DNA from: Frateuria hangzhouensis
GTDB lineage: Bacteria > Pseudomonadota > Gammaproteobacteria > Xanthomonadales > Rhodanobacteraceae
Assembly: GCF_026410505.1 (NCBI RefSeq)
Contig: NZ_JAPMIU010000008.1
Location: 62,001 to 126,000, forward strand
DNA: 64,000 bases
Direction of reading: 5' to 3'
In this document: piece by piece, positions 16,171-25,682 of the stretch
Layout: every line of letters begins with the position of its first letter
How positions within the stretch are numbered: position 1 is the first letter of the stretch
Translations under genes and position numbers: made by a program
The notes under the pieces: model-generated
Databases searched by the model: none
Told to the model about the DNA's origin: nothing
What the model saw: only the letters and a program-made list of their open reading frames with translations

Positions 16171-17799
16171 ATGCCAGCCAACGTCCCGACGTACGCCTCG
16201 CTGTTCGCCGACCATGCCCGCCGTCTTTCGCAGACCCACCTGCGCACGCTGATCGCCGATCCGGCGCGCGGCGCGCGGCTGCGCCATCGCGCCGGGCCGC
16301 TGCTGCTCGACCTCGGCCGGCAGAAGCTCGATGTGCCGGCGCTGGACGCGCTGGGCGCGCAACTTGAGTCCAGTGGCTGGCAGGCCGCGCGCGATGCAAT
16401 GTTCGCCGGCGCGCCGATCAACACGTCCGAAGGGCGTGCGGTGCTGCATACGGCGCTGCGCGCCGGCGGCTCGGCGATGCCTTCACCCGCACCCGCCGAG
16501 GCGCAACGCGAGATCGAGGCGACGCTTGCGCGCATCGGCGAACTGGTCGATGCCGTGCATGACGGTCGCCAGGAAGCCCTGGGTCTGCCCGGGACGGTGA
16601 CCGACATCGTCAATATCGGCATCGGCGGTTCCGACCTGGGCCCGCGGCTGGCGGTCGCCGCACTGGCGCCGTTCCGCACGCCGAAGGTGCGCAGCCACTT
16701 CCTGACCAACGTCGACGGCCAGGCCGCGTTCGACCTGATCAACCGACTCGACCCGAAGACCACGCTGGTGGTGATGGTCTCCAAGACCTTCACCACGCAG
16801 GAGACGCTGCTCAACGGCAACGTGCTGCGAGGCTGGATTTCGGAGGCCTGCAATGGCGACGAGCGCGCGGTGGCGCGGCATTTCCTGGCGGTCAGCGCCA
16901 ACACCGAAGTGGCCGGAAGCTGGGGCGTGCCGCTGAAGCAGATCTTCCCGATGTGGGACTACGTCGGCGGGCGCTACTCGTTGTGGTCGGCAGTCGGGTT
17001 GTCGCTGGCGCTGGCGGTCGGCATGGAAGGCTTCCGCGCGGTGCTGGCCGGCGGCGCCCGCATGGACGACCACTTCCGCAGCGCGCCATGGCAGGAAAAC
17101 CTGCCGGTGTTGCTGGCACTTGTCGAGATCTGGAACCGCGACGTGCTGGGTCATCCCACGCGCGCGGTGGTGCCCTATGCGGACCTGCTCGGCGACCTGC
17201 CGAGCTACCTGCAGCAACTGGAGATGGAGAGCTTGGGCAAATCGGTGACGCCACAGGGCGTGCCGGTCGGCCAGCCGACCGTGCCGGTGGTGTGGGGCAG
17301 CGTGGGCACCAACGCCCAGCACGCCTACTTCCAGGCGCTGCACCAGGGCACCGAAGTGGTGCCGCTGGACCTGATCGGCATCGTCAACCCGGCCCACCCG
17401 TTGCACGGCAACCACGATGCGCTACTGTCCAACCTGCTTGCACAGGCTGCCGCGCTGGCGCTGGGCAAGACCGCCGAGGAAGCGCTGGCGGAAAGCCCGG
17501 ACGGAGGGCACGAACTGGCCGCGCAGCGCACCTTCCCGGGCGACCGCCCCAGCTCGGTGATCCTGCTCGATGCGCTCACCCCGGAAAGCCTGGGCGCGCT
17601 GATCGCACTGTACGAGCACAAGGTGTTCCTGCTCGGCCACCTGTGGGGCATCAACGCGTTTGACCAGTGGGGCGTGGAGCTGGGCAAGAGCATCGCGCGG
17701 CAGATCCTGCCGGCGCTGCGCGGCGAGCAGTCCGACGTGCCGCCGCTGGATGCGGCCACCTGCGCGCTGATTGCCGCCATCCACGAACGCCGTAGTTGA
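16171..17799 (+). CDS. pgi: Glucose-6-phosphate isomerase
   Basis: Interconverts glucose 6-phosphate and fructose 6-phosphate in central sugar metabolism. The 542-residue protein holds two SIS-fold halves. Landmarks are NIGIGGSDLGPRLAV near 149-163, the PROSITE-type signature DYVGGRYSLWSAVG near 263-276, the catalytic Glu region GVPVGQPTVPVVWGSVGTNAQHA and the second signature FDQWGVELGKSIA near 497. It is monocistronic, flanked by family C palindromes on both sides. Confidence 0.97.
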   Translation: MPANVPTYASLFADHARRLSQTHLRTLIADPARGARLRHRAGPLLLDLGRQKLDVPALDALGAQLESSGWQAARDAMFAGAPINTSEGRAVLHTALRAGGSAMPSPAPAEAQREIEATLARIGELVDAVHDGRQEALGLPGTVTDIVNIGIGGSDLGPRLAVAALAPFRTPKVRSHFLTNVDGQAAFDLINRLDPKTTLVVMVSKTFTTQETLLNGNVLRGWISEACNGDERAVARHFLAVSANTEVAGSWGVPLKQIFPMWDYVGGRYSLWSAVGLSLALAVGMEGFRAVLAGGARMDDHFRSAPWQENLPVLLALVEIWNRDVLGHPTRAVVPYADLLGDLPSYLQQLEMESLGKSVTPQGVPVGQPTVPVVWGSVGTNAQHAYFQALHQGTEVVPLDLIGIVNPAHPLHGNHDALLSNLLAQAAALALGKTAEEALAESPDGGHELAAQRTFPGDRPSSVILLDALTPESLGALIALYEHKVFLLGHLWGINAFDQWGVELGKSIARQILPALRGEQSDVPPLDAATCALIAAIHERRS

Positions 17800-17806
17800 C
17801 GGCGTC

Positions 17807-17869
17807 GGGTGAGCTTCAGCCCATCGCTCGCGGGCGCCATCGAAGCGGTGGGCTGAAGCCTACCCTACA
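17807..17869. repeat. Extragenic palindrome, family C, supplying the queG stop
   Basis: GGGTGAGCTTCAGCCCATCG on the left and GCGGTGGGCTGAAGCCTACC on the right continue into CTAC. The queG stop codon (minus-strand TAG, bases 17865-17867) lies in the outer right arm. The left arm differs from the consensus at the distal position, so it is a slightly decayed copy. Confidence 0.85.
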
Positions 17870-18938
17870 GGAGCTGGTCCCTGTGCCGTGCCAGCGCCCA
17901 GGCCACGTGCTCGCGGACGACGGGCGAAGGATGCCGTTCGCGCGCACGCAGCGCGGCCACCACTTCCGTCGACGAAGGTGCATTGCCCAGCGCCACCGCG
18001 ATGTTCCGCAGCCAGCCCTCGTATCCGGTGCGGCGGATCGCCATCCCCTCGGTGCGCCGCAGGAACTCCTCCTCGCTCCAGGCAAACAGCTCCACCAGCT
18101 TCGCCCCGTCCAGGCTGTGCCGTGGGGCGAAATCCGGCTCGGTGGCGTCCTGCGCGAACTTGTTCCAGGGGCACACCAGCTGGCAGTCGTCGCAGCCGAA
18201 GATGCGGTTGCCCATCGGCGCGCGCAGTTCCTCGGGAATCGAGCCCTTCAACTCGATGGTGAGGTAGGAAATGCAGCGCCGCGCGTCGAGCCGGTAAGGG
18301 CCGAGGATGGCCTGGGTCGGGCAGACGTCGATGCACCGCGAGCAGGTGCCGCAGTGCGCGGTGGCCGGCGCATCCACTGGCAGCGGAAGGTCGGTGTAGA
18401 GCTCGCCGAGGAAGAAGTACGAGCCGGCATCCTTGTTGATCAGCACGGTGTGCTTGCCGATCCAGCCCAGCCCCGCATTGCGGCCGAGCGCCTTTTCCAG
18501 CACCGGGGCCGAATCGACGTAGGCGCGGTAGCCGAACTCGCCGATGGCCGCGCGGATGCGCTCGGCCAGCTTCTGCAGGCGGTTGCGCATCAGCTTGTGA
18601 TAGTCGCGGCCGAGTGCGTAGCGGGATACATAGCCCGCCTCACCATCGTTCAGCACGTCCCAGGCGTGGCGGGCGCCGGGCGCGCGGTAATCCATGCGTA
18701 CGGAAATCACTCGCAGCGTGCCCGGCTCCAGCTCGGCCGGCCGGCTGCGGCGGGTGCCGTGGCGGGCCATGTAATCCATCTCGCCGTGCAGGCCTTCGCC
18801 CAGCCAGCGCGCCAGGTGCGACTCGTCATCGCCCAGCTCGACGCCGCTGATCGCGGTTTGCGCGAAACCGAGCTCGCGCGCCCACAGCTTGATATCGCGG
18901 GCCAGCGCGGCGTGATCGGGGGAGGGAACAACGGACAT
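17865..18938 (-). CDS. queG: Epoxyqueuosine reductase
   Basis: Catalyses the last step of queuosine synthesis in tRNA (wobble position of GUN anticodons), reducing epoxyqueuosine with cobalamin and two [4Fe-4S] clusters. The 357 residues begin with the cobalamin-dependent half (GRDYHKLMRNRLQKLAERI near 128, GRNAGLGWIGKHTVLI near 172). The ferredoxin-type motifs CGTCSRCIDVCP and CDDCQLVCPWN follow. A C-terminal HEAT-like region ends the protein (EGWLRNIAVALGNA, HPSPVVREHVAWAL). The start ATG is selected because upstream in-frame sequence belongs to nnr on the other strand; 39 bases separate the two starts. The stop is set by a repeat arm. Confidence 0.95.
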   Translation of the reverse strand: MSVVPSPDHAALARDIKLWARELGFAQTAISGVELGDDESHLARWLGEGLHGEMDYMARHGTRRSRPAELEPGTLRVISVRMDYRAPGARHAWDVLNDGEAGYVSRYALGRDYHKLMRNRLQKLAERIRAAIGEFGYRAYVDSAPVLEKALGRNAGLGWIGKHTVLINKDAGSYFFLGELYTDLPLPVDAPATAHCGTCSRCIDVCPTQAILGPYRLDARRCISYLTIELKGSIPEELRAPMGNRIFGCDDCQLVCPWNKFAQDATEPDFAPRHSLDGAKLVELFAWSEEEFLRRTEGMAIRRTGYEGWLRNIAVALGNAPSSTEVVAALRARERHPSPVVREHVAWALARHRDQLL

Positions 18939-18977
18939 GGCGCCATTGTAATTGCGGGCCACACCTATAATCGGCCC

Positions 18978-20468
18978 ATGACTGCGCCGCATTGCCACGC
19001 CCTCTACACCGTAGCCCAGGTACGCGCGCTCGACCGGCGCGCCATCGAGGCGCTGGGTATCCCCGCCGGCGAACTGATGCGGCGGGCGGCCGCCGCCGCG
19101 TTTGCCAGCCTGCGCCGGCACTGGCCGCACGCGCAGCGCATCGCGGTGTACTGCGGACCGGGCAACAACGGCGGCGACGGCTACCTGGTCGCCCTGCTGG
19201 CCCACGAGGCCGGGCTGGCGGTCGAAGTCGTGGCGCTGGCGGATACCGTGGGCGAAGGCGACGCGGCCCGCGCGCGCGCGGCCTGCGAGCAGGCCGGCCT
19301 GCCGGTGCGCCACTGGGAAGACAGCGCCGCATTGCCCCACGCCGACGTGCATGTCGATGCGCTCTACGGCATCGGCCTGAACCGTCCGCCACAACCGGCC
19401 GCAGCCGCCCTGATCGAGCGCCTCAACGCGGCCGGCGCGCCGATCCTGGCGCTGGACGTGCCTTCGGGCCTGGATGCGGACACCGGTCATTGCCCCGGCG
19501 TGGCGGTGCGCGCCCAGCTCACGGTGAGCTTCATCGCTGCCAAGCGCGGCCTGCACACCGGGCAGGCCAGCGCACGCACAGGGTTTTTGGAGCTGGCCAC
19601 GCTGGGCCTGCCCGAAACCCTGTGGCAGGACGGGCCGGCACCGGACGCGCAGGTGCTCGAAGCGGCCACCCTGCCGCCGCGCCCGCGCGATGTGCATAAG
19701 GGCCGCAACGGACACGTGCTCGCCATCGGCGGCGAGCACGGCACCGCCGGTGCGGTCCGCCTGTGCGGCGAAGCTGCGCTGCGGGGCGGCGCCGGCCTGG
19801 TCAGCGTGGCGACACGGGCGGAACACCTGGTCGCGCTCAACGCCGCCCGCCCCGAACTGATGGCGCATGCGGTCAACGGGCCACAGGCGCTGGAACCGTT
19901 GCTGGAGCGCGCCAGCGTGCTGGCCGTCGGCCCGGGGCTGGGGCAGGGCGCCTGGGGCCACGCGTTGTGGCTGACCGCGCTGGACGCTCCGCAATCGCTG
20001 GTGCTCGATGCCGATGGGCTGAACCTGCTCGCCGCCGAGCCGCGCCGTTTCGATGCCGCGCGCCAGGTGGTGCTCACGCCGCATCCCGGCGAGGCCGCCC
20101 GGTTGCTCGGCTGCGCCATTGCCGAGGTCGAGCGCGACCGTTTCGTCGCCGTCCGCGCGCTTGCCCGGCACTTCGGTGCCGTCGCGGTCCTCAAGGGTGC
20201 GGGTTCGCTGATTGCCGATCCGGATGGCCGTCTGGACGTCTGTCCGTGGGGCAACCCGGGTATGGCCTCGGGCGGCATGGGCGACCTGCTCACCGGCCTG
20301 ATCGCCGCGCTGCTGGCGCAGGGCTGCACGGCGCGTGACGCCGCACGCCTGGGCGTAGGCCTGCATGCACGCGCTGGCGACCGGGCCGCACGCGAGGGCG
20401 AGCGCGGACTCGTCGCCAGCGATCTGCTTTCCCCCCTTCGCCGCCTGCTCAACGGACTGGATGCATGA
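18978..20468 (+). CDS. nnr: Bifunctional NAD(P)H-hydrate epimerase / ADP-dependent NAD(P)H-hydrate dehydratase
   Basis: Repairs damaged nicotinamide cofactors. The N-terminal half epimerises NAD(P)HX and the C-terminal half dehydrates the S form using ADP. The N-domain (about 1-215) carries YCGPGNNGGDGYLVALL near 57-73 and the active region DALYGIGLNR and LDVPSGLDADTG. The C-domain (about 225-496) has the ribokinase-like start HKGRNGHVLAIGGEHGTAGA and the nucleotide-binding end GNPGMASGGMGDLLTGLIAA near 424-443. The ATG overlaps nothing upstream but sits 39 bases from queG. The stop overlaps tsaE by 4 bases. Confidence 0.95.
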   Translation: MTAPHCHALYTVAQVRALDRRAIEALGIPAGELMRRAAAAAFASLRRHWPHAQRIAVYCGPGNNGGDGYLVALLAHEAGLAVEVVALADTVGEGDAARARAACEQAGLPVRHWEDSAALPHADVHVDALYGIGLNRPPQPAAAALIERLNAAGAPILALDVPSGLDADTGHCPGVAVRAQLTVSFIAAKRGLHTGQASARTGFLELATLGLPETLWQDGPAPDAQVLEAATLPPRPRDVHKGRNGHVLAIGGEHGTAGAVRLCGEAALRGGAGLVSVATRAEHLVALNAARPELMAHAVNGPQALEPLLERASVLAVGPGLGQGAWGHALWLTALDAPQSLVLDADGLNLLAAEPRRFDAARQVVLTPHPGEAARLLGCAIAEVERDRFVAVRALARHFGAVAVLKGAGSLIADPDGRLDVCPWGNPGMASGGMGDLLTGLIAALLAQGCTARDAARLGVGLHARAGDRAAREGERGLVASDLLSPLRRLLNGLDA

Positions 20469-20923
20469 GCTACTGGACCCTCCCCGACGACACCGCCACC
20501 AGCGCCCTGGCGCAACGCTTCGCCGTCGCGGTCGACGGCGGCCTGGTGATCTACCTGCACGGCGATCTCGGCGCCGGCAAGACCAGTTTCGCCCGTGCGT
20601 TGTTGACCGCGCTGGGCGTGGGCGAGCGGGTCAAGAGCCCGACCTACAGCCTGGTCGAGTCCTATCGCGCCGGCGATCTCGCTGCCTGGCACCTGGACCT
20701 TTACCGCATCGCCGACCCGGGCGAACTGGAATGGCTGGGGCTGGACGCGCTGGGCGACCCCGACGCGCTGGTACTGGTGGAGTGGCCCGAGCGCGGCACC
20801 GGCGCGCTGCCGGCGGCGGATCTGGTGCTGGAGCTGGAGCACACCGGCAGCGGGCGACGCGCCCGCGCCGAGCCCCGTAGCGCCCGCGGCGAAGCCCTGT
20901 TGGGCCGCCTGGGCGAAAGCTAA
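20465..20923 (+). CDS. tsaE: tRNA threonylcarbamoyladenosine biosynthesis ATPase TsaE
   Basis: ATPase partner of TsaB-TsaD in making the universal t6A37 modification of ANN-decoding tRNAs. The 152 residues have a P-loop GDLGAGKTSFARAL (33-46), the conserved VKSPTYSLVESY (near 59) and HLDLYRIADPGELEWLGLD with a Walker B-like acidic stretch. The translational overlap with nnr and the amiC gene downstream reproduce the well-known nnr-tsaE-amiC-mutL order of gammaproteobacteria. Confidence 0.95.
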   Translation: MSYWTLPDDTATSALAQRFAVAVDGGLVIYLHGDLGAGKTSFARALLTALGVGERVKSPTYSLVESYRAGDLAAWHLDLYRIADPGELEWLGLDALGDPDALVLVEWPERGTGALPAADLVLELEHTGSGRRARAEPRSARGEALLGRLGES

Positions 20924-21045
20924 GTTACGGTTCCGTAAGAAAAAAGCATCCCGCTGCCGATCCGGCCGGATTTGCACTGCAAAAGCGCGGCTTGCCGCCG
21001 ATACCTTGGGTTCGGATGACAAATACGGTGCAGGTTATGGATATC

Positions 21046-21062
21046 CAAGGGAAAAACCCTTG
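21046..21062 (+). other. Small hairpin in the amiC leader
   Basis: CAAGGG-AAAAA-CCCTTG forms a 6-bp stem with an A5 loop, 33 bases before the amiC ATG. It lies within a 172-base gap after tsaE that also holds the short inverted repeat TTACGG-TT-CCGTAA at the tsaE end. It may affect translation of amiC; no regulatory family is recognised. Confidence 0.35.
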
Positions 21063-21095
21063 CAATCGCGTTTTTGCTGGGTTTCAATCGGCGCC

Positions 21096-22535
21096 ATGAC
21101 ACGTACGCTCGCGCGCCTGGGAAATCTCGGTCTGGTGGCTCTTGCCGCCGCGCTGCCGCTGTGTCCCGCGCAGGCAGCCGACGTGCAGGCTGCGCGCGTC
21201 TGGGCCGGCCCCGAGTACACCCGCGTGGTATTCGACCTGTCCGGCCCGGTCCACTACAAGCTCAGCCGCGATGGCGACACGATCGCGCTGGACCTGGACG
21301 GCAGCGGCCTGGCCCGCGGATTCGATGTTCCCGCCGCCCAGGGCCTCTATCAGGGCCTGGAGAGCGACAAGGCGGGCGGCGAGTTGCGCCTGCTGACGCG
21401 CGCCACTGACGGCGCGCAATCGAAAAGCTTCCTGCTCAAGCCCTCCGGCGAACACGGCTATCGCCTGGTGCTGGATCTCTACCCGGGTGGAGATGCCTCG
21501 GCCGACGACGGCAAGCCGGGTGCCCTGGCCGGCATCAAGCCGACCCACAACAGCGTGGGCGCGGGGGCAAAACAGGCGGCTGCGCTGCTCGGTGGCGAGC
21601 GTAAGGTGATCGTCGCGGTCGATGCCGGCCACGGCGGCGTCGACCCTGGCGCGCATGGCCCCAGCGGCACGCAGGAGAAGGACGTCACCCTGGCGGTGGC
21701 CCGCGCACTGGCCGACGAGATCAACAAGCAGCCGGGCATGAAGGCCGTGCTGACGCGTGACGGCGACTCCTTCATTCCGCTCAAGCGCCGCTACCAGATC
21801 GCCCGCGAGCAGAACGCGGACATGTTCGTTTCGATCCATGCCGACTCCTTCCGCAGCGGCGACGCCAAGGGTTCGTCGGTGTGGGTCCTGTCGCCGCGCG
21901 GCAAGACCTCCGAGGCGGCGCGCTGGCTGGCCGACCGCGAGAACCGCGCCGACCTGATTGGCGGCGTGTCGCTGGACGACAAGGACGACAGCCTCGCGGC
22001 CGTATTGCTGGACCTGCAGCAGGGCTACGCGATCCAGGCCAGCGACGCGATCGCCGGCAACGTGCTCAAGGCACTGGCCAAGCTGGGCCCGACCCACCGC
22101 GGCTACGTCGAGCACGCCAACTTCGTGGTGCTGCGCTCGCCGGACGTGCCGTCGATCCTGGTCGAGACCGCCTTCATCAGCAATCCGACCGAAGAGCGCA
22201 AGCTGCGCGATCCCAAGCACCAGCGCAAGTTGGCCGAGGCGGTCATGGGCGGCGTGCGCAACTACTTCGAAGCCACCCCGCCGCCCGGCACCTGGTTTGC
22301 CGCGCAGGCGATGCGCCGCAACGGCACCCTTGCGTCCACCGCCAGGCCGGCCACGTCGATGGCCAGCGCCCGCGCCGACGCCAACGTGCGCGACCTGCAC
22401 CGGGTCGAGCGCGGCGAGAACCTGGGCAGCATCGCCCGCCACTACGGCGTAAGCGTCCGTGCGCTCAAGAGCGCCAACCGCATGAGCAGCGATGCGCTGC
22501 AGGCCGGGGCGGTGCTGGCGATCCCCGCGGGCTGA
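21096..22535 (+). CDS. amiC: N-acetylmuramoyl-L-alanine amidase with AMIN and LysM domains
   Basis: Periplasmic zinc amidase that splits septal peptidoglycan to separate daughter cells. The 479-residue precursor has a signal peptide (1-27, ...ALPLCPAQA). An AMIN septum-targeting domain follows (about 30-130, VQAARVWAGPEYTRVVFDL). The Amidase_3 catalytic domain runs from about 170 to 395. Zinc and catalytic residues lie in VDAGHGGVDPGA (near 177), GTQEKD (Glu), SIHADSF (near 248) and LVETAFISN (near 356). The C-terminal LysM domain is near 434-478 (HRVERGENLGSIARHYGVS). The ATG at 21096 is preferred because it begins the signal peptide, but a longer in-frame frame opens at 21006. Confidence 0.93.
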   Translation: MTRTLARLGNLGLVALAAALPLCPAQAADVQAARVWAGPEYTRVVFDLSGPVHYKLSRDGDTIALDLDGSGLARGFDVPAAQGLYQGLESDKAGGELRLLTRATDGAQSKSFLLKPSGEHGYRLVLDLYPGGDASADDGKPGALAGIKPTHNSVGAGAKQAAALLGGERKVIVAVDAGHGGVDPGAHGPSGTQEKDVTLAVARALADEINKQPGMKAVLTRDGDSFIPLKRRYQIAREQNADMFVSIHADSFRSGDAKGSSVWVLSPRGKTSEAARWLADRENRADLIGGVSLDDKDDSLAAVLLDLQQGYAIQASDAIAGNVLKALAKLGPTHRGYVEHANFVVLRSPDVPSILVETAFISNPTEERKLRDPKHQRKLAEAVMGGVRNYFEATPPPGTWFAAQAMRRNGTLASTARPATSMASARADANVRDLHRVERGENLGSIARHYGVSVRALKSANRMSSDALQAGAVLAIPAG

Positions 22536-22599
22536 TCCCGGCCCCCGGCACCCCTGTCCCGGCATGGGCAACGCCACGCCTACGCTTTAAGCTTGCGCG

Positions 22600-24402
22600 A
22601 TGCCCGTCATCCGCCAGCTTCCCTCCGACCTCATCAATCAGATCGCCGCCGGCGAGGTGATCGAGCGACCGTCCTCGGTGGTCAAGGAACTGGTCGAGAA
22701 CAGCCTCGACGCCGGCGCCACCCGCATCGAGGTGGACATCGAGCAGGGCGGCGCACGATTGATCCGCGTGCGCGACGATGGCGGCGGCATCGCGCCGGAC
22801 GAGCTGGCTCTGGCGGTGGCGTCCCACGCGACGAGCAAGATCGGCAGCTTCGACGACCTGGAGCACGTCGCCAGCATGGGTTTCCGCGGCGAGGCATTGG
22901 CCTCGGTCGCGTCGGTGGCCCGTTTCGCACTGACCTCTCGCCTGCGCGACGCCGACAGTGCGTTCCGGCTGGAAGTGGACGGCGGCCGCATGCAGCCGGT
23001 GCGGCCGGCGCAACACCCGGTCGGCACCAGCGTCGAAGTGCGCGACCTGTTCTTCAACGTGCCGGCGCGGCGCAAATTCCTGCGCGCGGAGCGCACCGAA
23101 TTCGCGCACATCGACGACCTGCTGAAGTCGCTGTCACTGGCGCGGCGCACGGTGGAATTCCGCCTGAGCCACAACGGCAGGCCGCTGCGGCTGTTCAAGT
23201 CCTGCCAGGATCACGCCACCGCGCTGCTACGCGTGGCCGAGGTGTTGGGCGAGGGCTTTCCTGCGCAGAGCCTGCGCATCGAACACGCCGCAGCGGGAAT
23301 GCAGTTGTCCGGCTGGGTCGGCCTGCCGACCGCCTCGCGTGCGCAGGCCGACGGCCAGTACTTTTACGTCAACGGCCGGCTGGTGCGCGACCGCGTGGTC
23401 GCCCACGCCGTGCGCCAGGCCTATGCGGACGTGTTGTTCCACGGCCGCCATCCGGCGTTCGTGCTTTACCTGGAGCTGGATCCGGCGGGCGTCGACGTGA
23501 ACGTCCATCCGGCCAAGCACGAGGTGCGTTTCCGCGAACAGCGGCTGGTGCACGATTTCCTGTTCCGCAGCCTGCACGAGGCACTGGCGCAGACGCGCGC
23601 AGGGCAGGCCGGTTTCGCCGCGCCGCCCGAACCCGTCACGGCCCCGGCGTATGCGTATCCCGGGATCGGCTCCGCGCGACCGGCACCGTTCGCGCAGAGC
23701 CGGCTCAGCCTGGGCCTGCGCGACGAGCCGCTGGCCGACTACGCCACGCTGCTGGGCGAGCGGCCCGCCGCGGCGGATGGCGCGCCCGTGGCGATGCCTG
23801 ACGCAGACGAGAGCCAGGCACCGCCGTTGGGTTTCGCCATCGCGCAGCTCAAGAGCATCTATATCCTGGCCGAGAATGCGCACGGCCTGGTGCTGGTGGA
23901 CATGCACGCCGCGCACGAGCGCATCACCTACGAGAAGCTCAAGGCCGGCCGTGCCTGCAGCAGCCTGCGTTCGCAGATGCTGCTGGTGCCGCTCGCCCTG
24001 TCGGTCAGTGCGAAAGAGGCCGCTGCCGCCGAGGAACACGCCGAGGCACTGGCCGACTGGGGCCTGGAACTGTCGCGCAGCGGACCTTCGACCGTGGTGG
24101 TGCGGCGCATTCCCGCGTTGCTCGAAGGCGCCGACGTCAACCAGCTCGCCACCGACGTGCTGGCGGAGCTGGCACAGCACGGCAGCTCGCGTCGTCTGCA
24201 GGAGCTGGAGAACGAGTTGCTTTCGACCATGGCCTGCCACGGCTCGGTACGCGCTGGCCGGCGGCTGACCCATCCGGAAATGAACGCGCTGCTGCGCGAG
24301 ATGGAAGCGACCGAACGGTCCGGGCAGTGCAACCATGGTCGACCGACCTGGGTGCAGCTTTCGCTCGGCGAACTGGATCGCCTGTTCCTGCGCGGCCGCT
24401 GA
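22600..24402 (+). CDS. mutL: DNA mismatch repair protein MutL with endonuclease motifs
   Basis: Mismatch-repair mediator and ATPase. The 600-residue protein has the GHKL ATPase half: [20 protein letters not shown] (10-29), [18 protein letters not shown] and [17 protein letters not shown] variable linker follows, then the C-terminal dimerisation region. That region keeps the pattern [14 protein letters not shown] near 434, [12 protein letters not shown] near 545, QCNHGRPTW near 576 and a terminal F-L-R. These match the metal-dependent nicking motif set of MutL proteins from bacteria lacking MutH/Dam, although the usual Gln after the first Asp is Met. It follows amiC after 64 bases. Confidence 0.96.
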   Translation: MPVIRQLPSDLINQIAAGEVIERPSSVVKELVENSLDAGATRIEVDIEQGGARLIRVRDDGGGIAPDELALAVASHATSKIGSFDDLEHVASMGFRGEALASVASVARFALTSRLRDADSAFRLEVDGGRMQPVRPAQHPVGTSVEVRDLFFNVPARRKFLRAERTEFAHIDDLLKSLSLARRTVEFRLSHNGRPLRLFKSCQDHATALLRVAEVLGEGFPAQSLRIEHAAAGMQLSGWVGLPTASRAQADGQYFYVNGRLVRDRVVAHAVRQAYADVLFHGRHPAFVLYLELDPAGVDVNVHPAKHEVRFREQRLVHDFLFRSLHEALAQTRAGQAGFAAPPEPVTAPAYAYPGIGSARPAPFAQSRLSLGLRDEPLADYATLLGERPAAADGAPVAMPDADESQAPPLGFAIAQLKSIYILAENAHGLVLVDMHAAHERITYEKLKAGRACSSLRSQMLLVPLALSVSAKEAAAAEEHAEALADWGLELSRSGPSTVVVRRIPALLEGADVNQLATDVLAELAQHGSSRRLQELENELLSTMACHGSVRAGRRLTHPEMNALLREMEATERSGQCNHGRPTWVQLSLGELDRLFLRGR

Positions 24403-24427
24403 CCATCCGGCGTTAGCCGCCACGCCG

Positions 24428-24549
24428 CTGTAGGAGCGGCGATGCTCCTGCTCCGATGGACCCGTCAAAAGCACAGCATCGCCCACAAGTGGGCTCCTAC
24501 GAGAGCGGGTGACGGCATCCGGATCGCGCCCAAGCGGCGCTCCTGCAGG
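24428..24549. repeat. Decayed composite of family A and family B palindromes
   Basis: A truncated family A element (CTGTAGGAGCGGCGATGCTC ... CAGCATCGCCCACAAGTGGG then CTCCTAC) is directly followed by a single right arm of family B (GCGCCCAAGCGGCGCTCCTG). It lies between mutL and the DUF1684 gene. It shows that two families can occupy one site. Confidence 0.75.
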
Positions 24550-24591
24550 GGCTGCGTCTATACTCACAAGCCACCCCAAGCTGGAGAGCCC

Positions 24592-25506
24592 ATGCTTCGC
24601 GCCAGCCTGTTTCTTGCCGCCATCACCCTGGGAGCCGTTGCCGTGCACGCCGCCGATACCGATCCGTACACTCGCCAGATCGAACAGTGGCGCGCCGACC
24701 GCGTGGCACGGCTGACGGCGTCGGACGGCTGGCTGAGCCTGATCGGACTGGAATGGCTGCACGAGGGCACCCACCGCGTGGGTAGCGCCGCGGACAACGA
24801 CATCGTGCTCAAGGCCGGTCCCGCGCACCTGGGCACGCTCACGCTGGCAGCAGACGGCAGCATGCGCATCGCGCTGGACCCTGCCTCGGGCGCCACCGTC
24901 GACGGCAGGGCGGTCACCGACGCGGTGCTGGTCGACGACATGCACGCAGGTGCCGAAGGTCCGTCCACCGTTCGCTTCGGCAGCGCGAGCTTTTACGTGA
25001 TCGACCGCGACGGCCGCAAGGCGCTGCGCGTGAAGGATCCGGCCGCGCCGGCCCGCGCGCACTTCCTCGGCATCGAGTCTTTCCCGATCGACCCGTCCTG
25101 GCGCATCGAGGCCGACTGGGTGCCGTTCCAGCCCGCCCACAAGCTTCCGATCGGTTCGGTGATCGGCACCATCGAGGACGTCGACGTGCCAGGCAAGGCG
25201 GTGTTCCAGCGCGACGGCCAGACATTCGAACTGCTTCCCTACCAGGAAGAGCCGGGCGGCGAGCTGTTTTTCGTGATCGCCGACCGCACCTCGGGCAAGG
25301 AAACCTACGGCGCCGCGCGCTTCTTCTACGCCGCGCTGCCGGCCGGCGGCCTGGACAAGCCGGGCAGGGTGGAGCTGGATTTCAACAAGGCCTACAACCC
25401 GCCCTGCGCGTTCACCCCGTTCGCCACCTGCCCCCTGGCGCCGCCGGAAAACCGGCTGGACGTGGCGGTGACCGCCGGCGAGAAGAAATACCGCGGCGAC
25501 CATTGA
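24592..25506 (+). CDS. DUF1684 domain secreted protein
   Basis: A 304-residue protein with a signal peptide (about 1-20, ...GAVAVHAAD) and the DUF1684 landmarks RLTASDGWLSLIGLEWL and, near the end, LDFNKAYNPPCAFTPFATCP with LAPPENRLDVAV. The early part (THRVGSAADNDIVL) looks superficially like a FHA strand pattern, a feature of this family rather than a separate domain. No enzymatic function is established. Location is likely periplasmic or lipid-free secreted, as there is no lipobox. It is separated from mutL by a repeat composite. GGAGAG precedes the ATG. Confidence 0.85.
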   Translation: MLRASLFLAAITLGAVAVHAADTDPYTRQIEQWRADRVARLTASDGWLSLIGLEWLHEGTHRVGSAADNDIVLKAGPAHLGTLTLAADGSMRIALDPASGATVDGRAVTDAVLVDDMHAGAEGPSTVRFGSASFYVIDRDGRKALRVKDPAAPARAHFLGIESFPIDPSWRIEADWVPFQPAHKLPIGSVIGTIEDVDVPGKAVFQRDGQTFELLPYQEEPGGELFFVIADRTSGKETYGAARFFYAALPAGGLDKPGRVELDFNKAYNPPCAFTPFATCPLAPPENRLDVAVTAGEKKYRGDH

Positions 25507-25544
25507 TCCGGCCATGGTGGGCTTCAGCCCACCATGGCCGGATC
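25505..25544. repeat. Perfect 40-base palindrome at the DUF1684 gene end
   Basis: Two 19-base arms, GATCCGGCCATGGTGGGCT and AGCCCACCATGGCCGGATC, are exactly complementary around a 2-base centre (TC). The stop TGA at 25504-25506 overlaps its edge. The inner part GTGGGCTTCAGCCCAC equals the core of the family C elements. This may be a fused single-hairpin version of that family, or a termination/cruciform structure between this gene and the convergent arsC. Confidence 0.9.
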
Positions 25545-25682
25545 GATGCGAGGCGGAGGGACCGCCCAACGCCGGGGCAGTATGGGACAGCTGTCCGGGC
25601 GGCCGATCGAGTCTATCCGGCGGCAGCCGGCAGGCCGCCGCGCGAGTGGGCCTCCCCGGAGAGCCGCTGGCGGGGCGTGGTG

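Noticed and set aside
24442-24591. Upstream extension of the DUF1684 gene to 24442
   Set aside because: The extra 50 residues come from repeat sequence; the ATG at 24592 has a ribosome site and begins the signal peptide.
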